Source: Planctomycetaceae bacterium (lineage in GTDB: Bacteria > Planctomycetota > Planctomycetia > Pirellulales > UBA1268). From it: 7,370 nt of DNA. Both the position numbers and the translations under genes were made by a program. The DNA is taken from assembly GCA_947453875.1 (NCBI GenBank), contig CANGIH010000113.1, positions 1 to 7,370 of the forward strand, written 5' to 3'. Below are positions 1 to 6,800 of this stretch, in pieces. Position 1 is the stretch's first letter, and each line of letters starts with the position of its first letter. The notes beneath the pieces were generated by a model. The model did no database searches and was not told the DNA's origin. It worked only from the letters and a program-made list of their open reading frames with translations.

Positions 1-6
1 ACGTCA

Positions 7-12
7 GGGAGG
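7..12 (+). promoter_or_regulatory. Shine-Dalgarno sequence of the small lipoprotein gene
   Basis: GGGAGG lies 7 nt before the ATG at position 20. It is a near-ideal ribosome binding site and supports that start for the 72-codon gene. Only 19 bases of upstream sequence are in the window, so no promoter can be judged. Confidence 0.6.
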
Positions 13-19
13 ACGAGCG

Positions 20-238
20 ATGAGGAAGATCTGCTGGATGCTGTTCGCGGCCATGGCGCTCTCCACGAGCACCGGCTGCCTCATCCCCATCTACTCCGGC
101 GACCCCGTGCGTCGCGCCCAGCAATTGATCTTCACGTCGGAGGATCTTCGGGCGATCACCGACGAATGGGAGCGGATCTGGTTCCTCGATCAGCCGTCCC
201 ACATGACGATGTACCGCACCCACGGCGGCGTCCTCTGA
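20..238 (+). CDS. small putative lipoprotein, planctomycete-type, unknown function
   Basis: This 72-residue protein has a basic N-terminus (MRK), a short hydrophobic stretch (about residues 4-16) and a candidate lipobox ending at Gly19-Cys20 (STSTGC). This looks like a signal peptide cut before Cys20, leaving a lipidated envelope protein of about 53 residues. The Ser at -3 makes the lipobox weak. The mature part carries IYSGDPVRRAQQLI, then EWERIWFLDQPSH, then an end reading RTHGGVL. From memory this resembles a small conserved family found across planctomycete genomes that has no assigned function. The start is supported by GGGAGG at 7 nt spacing. The gene is convergent with the minus-strand operon and separated from it by 117 nt. 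It is unrelated in function to the molybdenum-cofactor genes as far as the sequence shows. Codon use matches its neighbours. I am sure it is a gene, moderately sure it is a lipoprotein, and cannot assign a role. Confidence 0.8.
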   Translation: MRKICWMLFAAMALSTSTGCLIPIYSGDPVRRAQQLIFTSEDLRAITDEWERIWFLDQPSHMTMYRTHGGVL

Positions 239-290
239 ACGACTGACGCATGAGGGCGGAAACCTGGCACAGGCCGCCCGACAGCGGCGA

Positions 291-315
291 GGAAGCGTTC
301 CCACGGGGTGCTTCC
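291..315. terminator. stem-loop between convergent genes, possible bidirectional terminator
   Basis: In the 117-nt gap between the converging genes, GGAAGC (291-296) pairs perfectly with GCTTCC (310-315). The stem can continue with a G-T pair (297/309) and, after a TT bulge, CCC/GGG (300-302 with 306-308) around a 3-nt loop. A second, weaker hairpin follows: GGCGGAGG (318-325) with CCTC plus CGCC (331-334, 337-340), with a 2-nt bulge. Neither is followed by a T-run on either strand, so these are not classic intrinsic terminators. Their location at the meeting point of two transcription units is the main argument. Nothing else was seen in 239-355. Confidence 0.35.
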
Positions 316-355
316 CAGGCGGAGGCCGGTCCTCCTCGCCCCGGGCGAACAGCCG

Positions 356-781
356 TCAGATTTTGATCTTCGATGCCTGGAGCCTGATCTCCTCCACCGG
401 CACCAGGTCGCCCCGGTTGCATCCCGGGCAGGCTTCCGCAGCCTCCGCCCAGGCCTGCGGAGTCCGCAGATTCGAGTCCCAAAACGGCCAGGTCTTGCAC
501 TGCCGGGGACGCTCCTCGTAGGCGGTGCACTTGCGCGTCTTCTCGTCGAGAAGCACGCAGTCGCCGCCTGGCCGTTCCTTGAGCGACCTCCGCACCCCCA
601 CCTGCTTGACGTGCTTCGCCTCGAACTCCGCCGGAGTGAGCCCGACGCGTGCGGACATCGCGTTGATCTCCTCCTGATTCACCCATACGTAGCCCTCGGA
701 TCCCGAGCAGCAATCGCCACATTGGGTGCAGGAGAACTTCAGACCACCGGAATACCAAAGCTCCTTGCTCACGCCTGCCAT
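356..781 (-). CDS. YkgJ-family cysteine cluster protein (probable Zn or Fe-S binding)
   Basis: This 141-residue protein has nine cysteines in the YkgJ (UPF0153) arrangement. C18-x2-C21-x2-C24-C25 comes near the start (CTQCGDCC), then C75, C85 and C95 in the CxxYxxRPxxC block (CTAYEERPRQC), and finally C118-x2-C121 (CPGC). The family is thought to bind zinc or an iron-sulfur cluster through these cysteines, but its biochemical role is not settled. WPFWDSNLRTP after C95 is typical of planctomycete members as I recall them. It is the last gene of the operon. Its ATG at 781 overlaps the end of the PLP enzyme by 13 nt. An alternative GTG at 772 would overlap that stop as GTGA, giving a 138-residue protein starting just before KELWYSGG. 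Neither start has a strong Shine-Dalgarno sequence. The location beside Fe-S and sulfur-transfer genes fits a metal or sulfur-linked role, but that is inference. Cytoplasmic; no signal peptide or membrane segment. Confidence 0.85.
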   Translation of the reverse strand: MAGVSKELWYSGGLKFSCTQCGDCCSGSEGYVWVNQEEINAMSARVGLTPAEFEAKHVKQVGVRRSLKERPGGDCVLLDEKTRKCTAYEERPRQCKTWPFWDSNLRTPQAWAEAAEACPGCNRGDLVPVEEIRLQASKIKI

Positions 782-2019
782 GGTGGAACCTGCCAGTGGA
801 TCAGAGGGGGGGAGGGAAATGAGGAAGAAACGGCGCCAAATACCCTGTCGGAGTTGCCAGACAGGCCGCCGGTGATCGCCGCGATCGCGGCGACGACGGC
901 CTCGGCGTCGCCGGGCGTGTTGAAGGGCCCGAAGCCGACTCGGACGGTCCCCCCCTTGGCGGTGCCGAGGTGACCGTGGATCAGCGCCGCGCAGTGGAAA
1001 CCTGCCCTGGCCTGGACTCCCGACACCTGCTCGAGAAGCACAGCCACGACCGCCGGATCATAGCCCTCGACCGTGAAAGCAACAATCGGCGGCCCGCCCC
1101 GCTCCCGCGTGCCGAGCACGCGCACACCCGGCAGCTGGCCCAACCCGGCTTTGCATCCTGCCGCCAGCGAGTGTCCATGGGAGGCGAGGGAAGCCTGCCC
1201 ATGGCGTTCCCCCCAACCGATGGCCGCCGCCAGGCCGGCAAGCGCCCCGAGGTCGGGGGTGCCGGCCTCCATCCGATCGACAAATCGCTCGGGCATCGCC
1301 AGGGCATCGCTTCCGCTGCCGGTGCCCCCTTGGATCAGAGGCCTCGGCTCGATCCCGGCGCGAACGGCGAGGATCGCGATCCCTTCCGGCCCCTGAAGCC
1401 ACTTATGGGCCGGGGCGACGACGACATCTGCCGCGTTTGAGCCGGCAGGAATGGGGACAATCCCCGCCGTCTGGGCCGCGTCGAGGATCGTGATCGCGTC
1501 GCGCTTCCGCGCCATCGCGACAAGCGTCTCGGCGTCCTGAAGGGTGCCGGTGACATTCGAAGCATGGCTGAAGACGAAGAGACGGGTGTCGGGGCGCCAG
1601 GCGTCTGCCACATCGGCCGGGTCGACCCGTCCATCCCCGTCACAGGGGACGACCGTGAGGCTGATCGTCCCCTGACGTTCGAGCCAGTGGAGTGGCCGGA
1701 GCGTGGCGTTGTGGTCGGCTGCAGTGGCGATCACGTGCCAGCCCGGCGTGACGATTCCATGGATCGCCATGTTGAGTGCCAACGTCGCCCCGGCCGGAAG
1801 CGCCACCCGCTCCGGATCGACATCCCCGACGAGCCGTGCCGCAGCGCCCCTCGCCGCCGTGCGGATCGCATCGGCCCGCCGGGCATCGCTCGAGGTCCCT
1901 CTGCCGGCTGCTGCGCCGACGTCACGAATGGCATGCAGGACCGCCTCGATGACCGGCGCGGGCTTCGGCCATGACGTGGCCGGATGGTCGAGGTAGCGGC
2001 GCGGGAGCGGAGAAGTCAA
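769..2019 (-). CDS. class-V aminotransferase-fold PLP enzyme, cysteine desulfurase family
   Basis: This is a fold-type I PLP enzyme of 416 residues, similar to the SufS/Csd-like 'cysteine desulfurase family protein' group (TIGR01977 type). Visible landmarks, numbered from the TTG start, are RYLDHPATSWPKP (8-20), a DH pair with His103 in the position that stacks on PLP, SHASNVTGTL (151-160), DAAQTAG with Asp180 and Gln183 contacting the cofactor, and His205-Lys206 (Lys206 the Schiff-base lysine). GTPD follows near 253, then Cys343 in RAGFHCAAL, aligned with the persulfide-forming cysteine of SufS, and Arg360 for the substrate carboxylate. It should release sulfur from cysteine as an enzyme persulfide. 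I chose the TTG at 2019, 1 nt past the moaA stop, with GGGGG 5 nt upstream, because the family begins right at the YLD motif. An ATG at 2082 would add 21 unfamily-like residues inside moaA. A tail of about 33 residues (384-416, Ser/Pro/Trp-containing) extends beyond the family's usual end. Its place after moaD-moaE-moaA suggests it feeds sulfur to MoaD. Confidence 0.85.
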   Translation of the reverse strand: MTSPLPRRYLDHPATSWPKPAPVIEAVLHAIRDVGAAAGRGTSSDARRADAIRTAARGAAARLVGDVDPERVALPAGATLALNMAIHGIVTPGWHVIATAADHNATLRPLHWLERQGTISLTVVPCDGDGRVDPADVADAWRPDTRLFVFSHASNVTGTLQDAETLVAMARKRDAITILDAAQTAGIVPIPAGSNAADVVVAPAHKWLQGPEGIAILAVRAGIEPRPLIQGGTGSGSDALAMPERFVDRMEAGTPDLGALAGLAAAIGWGERHGQASLASHGHSLAAGCKAGLGQLPGVRVLGTRERGGPPIVAFTVEGYDPAVVAVLLEQVSGVQARAGFHCAALIHGHLGTAKGGTVRVGFGPFNTPGDAEAVVAAIAAITGGLSGNSDRVFGAVSSSFPSPPLIHWQVPPWQA

Positions 2020-2020
2020 T

Positions 2021-3049
2021 TCAACCCCCGATCTGGTACATCGCCCGCGCCGGGCGTTCGAAACCCGGTTCACCGATCCCATGCGCGGCCCGCTTGGCCG
2101 CCGTGCAGGCTACCAGCAGCGCCACCAGACGGGCATCGACATCGGCGTCACCCGAACGCAGCACCCCCCTGACATCCCATTCGGTCGTCGAAAACAGACA
2201 GTTGCGGAATTGCCCGTCGGCGGTGAGCCGGAGCCTGTCGCAGCGGTCGCAGAAAGGATGCGACACCGGATCGATGAAGCCGACACTGCCGCCGTCGGCG
2301 AAGCGCCAGTCGACCGCTGGCTGCCCAGGATCGGACGATGCAAGCGGTTCGAGCGGGCCGAACTCGCGCTCGAGGATGCCGCGGACCTCGGCGCCCGTGA
2401 GCACCTGTCCGCTCGACCAGCCGGATTCGGCATCGAGCGGCATGAATTCGATGAACCGCAACTGGAAGCCCGCACCCCGGCACAATCGCGCCAGCGGCAC
2501 CACCTGCGACTCGGTGAGCCCGCGGATCGACACCGCATTGACGCGCAGCCGCTCGAAGCCCGCCCGACTGGCGGCGTCGAGACCGGCGAGGACACGGTCG
2601 AGTCCATCGGCCCGGGCGATCCTCCGGAAGGTCTCCTCGTCGAGGGCATCGAGGCTGACGTTCACCCGGTGGAGGCCGGCGCCGCGGAGCGCCTCGGCCT
2701 GCTCGGCCAGCAGCAGCCCGTTGGTCGTCAGTGCCACCTCCTCGATGCCGGGCACCGCCACCAGACGGGCGATGAGGTCGGGGAGTCGCGGCCGGAGGAG
2801 CGGCTCTCCGCCGGTGACGCGGATCGAGCGGATGCCGAGGCCCGCGGCCACCGTCACAACGCGCACGAATTCGTCAAACGAGAGCAACTCCTCGCGCGGC
2901 TTGAAGCGCGCATCGAGCGGCATGCAATAGGTGCAGCGCAGCGTGCAGCGATCGGTGACGCTCAGTCGCAGGTCGGTGTGGACACGGCCGAAGCGATCGA
3001 CGAGGCATGTCGGGGCGGGCGTGGGCGTGATCGGAACGGCTTCGCTCAT
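2021..3049 (-). CDS. moaA: GTP 3',8-cyclase MoaA (radical SAM), molybdenum cofactor step 1
   Basis: MoaA uses S-adenosylmethionine and two [4Fe-4S] clusters to rearrange GTP into 3',8-cyclo-7,8-dihydro-GTP, which MoaC turns into cyclic pyranopterin monophosphate. The 342-residue protein has the usual family length. The radical SAM cluster is C35-x3-C39-x2-C42 (CTLRCTYC). The SAM-contact GGEP motif is at 80-83. The second, substrate-side cluster is C267-x2-C270-x13-C284. Arg272 and Arg274 in DRLRLTADG match the conserved GTP-site arginines, and the essential C-terminal Gly-Gly is present (ERPARAMYQIGG). All catalytic elements look intact. The ATG at 3049 overlaps the moaE stop as ATGA and has a strong purine-rich ribosome binding site, so I reject the long upstream extension to 3268. 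It lies in the series moaD-moaE-moaA, 1 nt before the cysteine desulfurase-like gene. No moaC is in the window, so it must be elsewhere. Very secure. Confidence 0.97.
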   Translation of the reverse strand: MSEAVPITPTPAPTCLVDRFGRVHTDLRLSVTDRCTLRCTYCMPLDARFKPREELLSFDEFVRVVTVAAGLGIRSIRVTGGEPLLRPRLPDLIARLVAVPGIEEVALTTNGLLLAEQAEALRGAGLHRVNVSLDALDEETFRRIARADGLDRVLAGLDAASRAGFERLRVNAVSIRGLTESQVVPLARLCRGAGFQLRFIEFMPLDAESGWSSGQVLTGAEVRGILEREFGPLEPLASSDPGQPAVDWRFADGGSVGFIDPVSHPFCDRCDRLRLTADGQFRNCLFSTTEWDVRGVLRSGDADVDARLVALLVACTAAKRAAHGIGEPGFERPARAMYQIGG

Positions 3050-3534
3050 CCCCCCTCCCCGGCCACCGCCCGCATGTCGCCGGGGTGGGACCACCGTCGC
3101 GATCCATCGCCCCCCTCGTCGCATTTCCAGATCGGCACGACGGCCTTGATCCGCTCGAGGAGCCATTCCGCGGCGGCGAAAGCCTCCCGGCGGTGCGGCG
3201 CGCTGGTGGCGATCGCAATGCTCGCCGCACCGACGGCGACGGGCCCGAGACGGTGGACCACATGGCACCCCGACAGCGAGAACCGAGCCAGCGCCTCGGC
3301 GCGGAGTTCGTCAAGCAGCCCCAGGGCGAGCGATTCGTGGGCCTCGTACTCCAGCCCACGCGTGACGACACCTTCGGTCACCCCCCGGGTGGTCCCCACG
3401 AACAGCACGTTGCCTCCGGCGTTATCTTCGGCCACCGCCGCGAGGAGAGCGACGGTGTCGATCGGCGTTCGGATCAGACGGCAGTGGGGGCCACGGCCGC
3501 AGGCGGGCTGGGGGCAGGCTTCCGGGGAAGACAT
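3046..3534 (-). CDS. moaE: molybdopterin synthase large (catalytic) subunit MoaE
   Basis: MoaE pairs with MoaD to add two sulfurs to cyclic pyranopterin monophosphate, forming molybdopterin. From the ATG at 3534 it has 162 residues. Family landmarks are GGNVLFVGTTRG with Arg50, LEYEAHESLA (61-70), His94-Arg95 (HRLG), His114-Arg115 (PHRREAF), Lys130, and VPIWK with Lys137. The last two match the active-site lysines of E. coli MoaE (Lys119 and Lys126). After Lys137 the usual K/R-E is replaced by Cys-Asp, so the position of E. coli Glu128 holds Asp139. The first 20 residues are an extension with three cysteines (C7, C12, C18), absent from typical MoaE. Two adjacent ATGs exist (3537 and 3534); GGAGG at 3545-3541 is 6 nt from the second and only 3 nt from the first, so I prefer 3534. 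The first ATG overlaps the moaD stop by 1 nt (TGATG). The gene ends in the ATGA overlap with moaA. Function secure. Confidence 0.94.
   Translation of the reverse strand: MSSPEACPQPACGRGPHCRLIRTPIDTVALLAAVAEDNAGGNVLFVGTTRGVTEGVVTRGLEYEAHESLALGLLDELRAEALARFSLSGCHVVHRLGPVAVGAASIAIATSAPHRREAFAAAEWLLERIKAVVPIWKCDEGGDGSRRWSHPGDMRAVAGEGG
3052..3060 (-). promoter_or_regulatory. ribosome binding site of moaA inside the moaE 3' end
   Basis: On the minus strand GGGGAGGGG, with a GGAGG core at 3058-3054, sits 4 nt before the moaA ATG. The same bases encode the last glycine and glutamate codons of MoaE. Together with the ATGA overlap this fixes the moaA start at 3049 and points to coupled translation of moaE and moaA. 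Confidence 0.6.
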
Positions 3535-3536
3535 CA

Positions 3537-3833
3537 TCAGCCTCCACTCACCGGCGGGATCACCGCCACGTCGGCATTCGACTCCACAGGGGTGTCGTCG
3601 CTGGCATATCGCCCCCCCACCGCGATCGCACTCCTTGCCAGCAGAGGCCCGATCGCCGGACAGAGGTCACCGAGAATGCCGCGGAGTTGGGCGACCGAGC
3701 CGCCGTCCCAGGGGATCACGAGGCGGCGATTGCCGGCTGCCTCGGCCATGCCGGCGAACAGGTCGACCGTCAACCGGTGCCCGGGAGGCAGGACATCGAC
3801 AGATCGATCTCGGGGAGAGGCTTGCTCGGCCAT
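3537..3833 (-). CDS. moaD: molybdopterin synthase sulfur carrier subunit MoaD
   Basis: This 98-residue ubiquitin-fold sulfur carrier carries the sulfur as a C-terminal thiocarboxylate and inserts its tail into MoaE. The defining end PPVSGG is present, with Gly-Gly at 97-98, preceded by the family's IAVGGRYASDDTPV and ADVAVIPP blocks. The usual Asn of 'AVNG' is Gly here. The core begins near RLTVDLFAGMAEAAG (residues 20-34), so about 18 residues at the N-terminus are extra compared with the roughly 80-residue E. coli protein. A TTG at codon 21 could give the shorter form. The ATG at 3833 comes 4 nt after the stop of the FAD/Fe-S gene with no clear Shine-Dalgarno sequence, suggesting translation depends on that upstream gene. 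It needs adenylation by a MoeB-type enzyme, not found in this window, and then sulfur, possibly from the PLP enzyme two genes on. The low sequence conservation typical of MoaD is offset by context. Confidence 0.93.
   Translation of the reverse strand: MAEQASPRDRSVDVLPPGHRLTVDLFAGMAEAAGNRRLVIPWDGGSVAQLRGILGDLCPAIGPLLARSAIAVGGRYASDDTPVESNADVAVIPPVSGG
3541..3545 (-). promoter_or_regulatory. ribosome binding site of moaE, decides between two adjacent ATGs
   Basis: GGAGG on the minus strand lies inside the last codons of moaD. It is 6 nt from the ATG at 3534 and 3 nt from the one at 3537. The normal spacing favours the downstream ATG, shortening MoaE by a single Met. Confidence 0.55.
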
Positions 3834-3837
3834 GCAT

Positions 3838-6800
3838 TCAACTCGTCGTCAGCCGGCCACTTCCGGCGGTGAGGAGGGGATCGAGACCGGCCGGACCGGG
3901 AAGCAGTCCCCAGGCCTTCGCCAGAAGTTTCACCGGATGGACTGTCGGCCTGGTCGTGCCCTGCTCCATTTGTAGCCGGCAGGCACTGCACTCGGTAGCA
4001 CCGGCGTCGAGAGCGTCGCCGCGCATCGCCGAGACGAGCCCCAGCCCGATCCGCAGGCTGGCACGGTGGTTGTCGTGGTGGAGTCCCCACGATCCCGCCA
4101 TTCCGGAACACCCCCGGTCAGCGGCGTCGAGTTCGAGGCCGGGCACGAGCCTGAGAAGGTGCTCCGTCGGGCTCGTCGGCGCCCGGGCGCGGAGGTGACA
4201 GGGGGCATGATAGAGGAGCCTGGCGGCCAGAGCGCCGAAGTCGAGCTTCAATCTCCCCTCGCGATGCATCTCCCAGAGGTAGGTGGTGGCGTCGCAGGTG
4301 GCTTCGACGACACGCTGCATGTCGTCATCCTCCACCAGCAGCGGATAATCATGCACGATCGCCGTGACCGCCGCCGGCTCCGTGCACACGATCCGATGAC
4401 CGAGACGGACCGCCTCGGCCAGGATCCTGACATTGGCCGCCGCCAGCTTCCGCGCAGCGGTGAGATCCCCCGCGGCGATCAGGGGCATCCCCGCCGATCG
4501 CTGCCGGGGATCGATGTAGACCCCGACGCCGTGCCGTTCGAGGATCCCCACGAACGCCTCGACGAGGAGCGGGTCGTGGCGCCGCGCCCAGGTATCGAGG
4601 AAGTAGAGGACGCGGGGGCCGCCACGCCGCGACGGACGAGTCAGTCCGCGCCGGGCCGCCCAGCGCATCGTCCGGTTGCCGGTGAAACGGGGAAGCTTCC
4701 TCCCCTGGGCGACCCCGATCGTCTTCTCGATCAGCCACCGGGCGCGCGGGTCGGCGATGGCGGTATTGGCAATCGGCGCGAGCATTCCTCCCCACCGCGA
4801 CAATCCGTCCGCCCGGGCGAGGAGCCAGCGCGAGATCCCGAGACTGTTCTCGGCGACATCCGCCCCCTTGAGCTGCATCACCAGCGCCGGGATATCCACG
4901 CCGGCGGAGCACTCCACCCGGCACTGGTGGCAGTTGAAGCAGGTGTCGGTGATCGCACGCACGCTGTCGCTGGAGAGGCTTTTGATGTCGAGACGCCCGG
5001 AGAGGATCGCGCCGAACAGATTGGCCTTGGCGCGCGGAGAGGATTCCTCAGCCGGCTCCTCCCGGTACCGCGGACACATCCGCCCGACCGGGCCCTGCGA
5101 GCGGCAGCTGCCACAGCCGTTGCAGGCATCGACCTCCGCCGCCACGCCAGGGGCAGGCCAGTGGAGCACCGGCAGCGAGAACGTCGCTGGGAACGTGGCC
5201 CCGGCGGCCACTCCATTTCCTTCCGTTTCGGTTCCAGGCCCCGGGGCCACCGGCAGGTCCGCCCCCGCGACGGCGCCTGCCAACAGCGGGGCGCGGAACG
5301 GAAAACCAGGCTCGCCAGCGCCGCGGACGATCTTACCCGGATTGAGGAGCCCGGCCGGATCGAAGAGTCGCTTGAGTCGACCAAACACCCCGGCCAGATC
5401 GGGATAGAAGCGCTCGAAGAAGCCGGTCCGCGACAGCCCCAACCCCTGTTCGCCGCCGATCGAGCCCCCCACCTCCACCACCTCGGCGTAGAGGGCCTCG
5501 GCGAGCCGGATGAGCCCTTCCCGGTCGGCGGGGTTGGCAGGGTCCGCATAGGGACGGACATGCAATTGCCCATGCGCGGCGTGGCCGAACACCATCGCCG
5601 TCGCCGATTGACGTTTGAGCACTCCCTGGAGCCGACCGAGGAAATCGGGCAACACCTCCGGCGGGACGACGATGTCCTCGACGAAGGGCACCGGCCGCGA
5701 CACCCCACGAACTCCATGGAGGGTGGAGACCAAGTGCCGCGACAGATCCCAGAACTTCGCGGCGTCCCAGGCATCGTCGGCACGTCGGATATCGATGCAC
5801 AACCGTTTCACCCCCTGGATCCGGCGGATGGCGTCATCGAGCCGGTCCGACGCGGACGCGGGAGTGTCGGCGGTGAATTCGACAAGCAGGCCGGCGTCGG
5901 CGATCGGGGGAATGAGGAGATCGAAGTCGACCCTCGAGCCGCGGGCGAGCGCCAGGTGCCGTTTGTCGAACAGGTCGCAGGCGCTCGGCGCGAGGGGAGC
6001 GAGTCGCAGGCTCGCCTGCCCCGCCTTCTCGAGCGAGTCGAAGAGAAACAGCGCCACGGCCGTCGCGCCGTCGGCCGGCACCGTCCGCAGCGTGGCCTCG
6101 GTCACGATGCCCAGCGTTCCCGCCGCCCCGCAGATCAGCCGCGGCAGGTCGATGAGCCCGTCGCGGCGGATGTCGTCGAGCCGGTAGCCACCATGGGAGC
6201 AGCGTCCGGAGGGCTGTCCGGCAGCGATCACCGCCGCCGACGCGCTGAGCAGCTCATCGACTCCGACCGCCAGGACCGCCACCCGGGCCGCAGGATCGCC
6301 AGGGGCCCCGGGTTGGGGGCCACCCGCAGGGGGAGGAAGGAGTCGGGGCAGGGTCGGCTCGAGTTCCACGACCGTGCCATCGGCGAGCACGACCTGGGCC
6401 GCCGCGAGCCTGCCGCGGACGGCCCCATGGCGCAGAAAGCGGCTGCCGGAAGTGTTCCGGCCGATCATGCCACCGATCGTGGTGACGGCGGCGGCCGCCG
6501 GATCGGGCCCAAAGGTGCGACCGCGTCGTTGGAGGTGCTCCTCGAGTTGGAGTCCGACGACCCCTGGCTGCACTCGTACCGTCTGCTCGGTGGTGGCCAC
6601 GATCCGGCGGAGGAAACGGGAACAGTCGATCACCACGCCCGGCCCGAGCGAGTCGCCGGTGAGGCTCGTCCCCGCGCCACGTGCGTGCACCGGCACGCCG
6701 CGCTCGGCCGCCCACCGGACCGTCGCGGCGACGTCATCGACACAACGGGGACGGACGACCACCTGTGGCCAGATCTCGAACAGGCTGCCATCGGTGGCGT

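Noticed and set aside
239..355. A possible small gene or RNA in the convergent gap
   Set aside because: Only 117 nt, with no open frame that has a ribosome binding site. The stem-loops there fit transcript ends better.
949..955. A run of seven C (G7 on the coding strand) in the PLP enzyme gene, with a similar run near 7273-7279, as phase-variation tracts
   Set aside because: The runs are short for slippage control, the reading frames are intact, and such runs are expected in GC-rich Gly/Pro codons.
2430..2924. A repeated 15-mer GCATCGAGCGGCATG at 2430-2444 and 2910-2924
   Set aside because: Both copies encode MPLDA inside MoaA, where the family has conserved MP motifs after the Fe-S cysteines and after RFIEF. 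Shared codon choice explains the repeat.
3050..3268. An upstream extension of moaA to an ATG at 3268
   Set aside because: The extra 73 residues are Arg/Gly-rich, lie wholly inside moaE, and do not match MoaA. The ATG at 3049 has a strong ribosome binding site and an ATGA overlap.
2081..4198. A 705-codon open frame on the + strand opposite moaA, moaE and moaD
   Set aside because: It crosses several well-identified minus-strand genes and encodes low-complexity Arg/Pro/Ser-rich sequence with no family resemblance.
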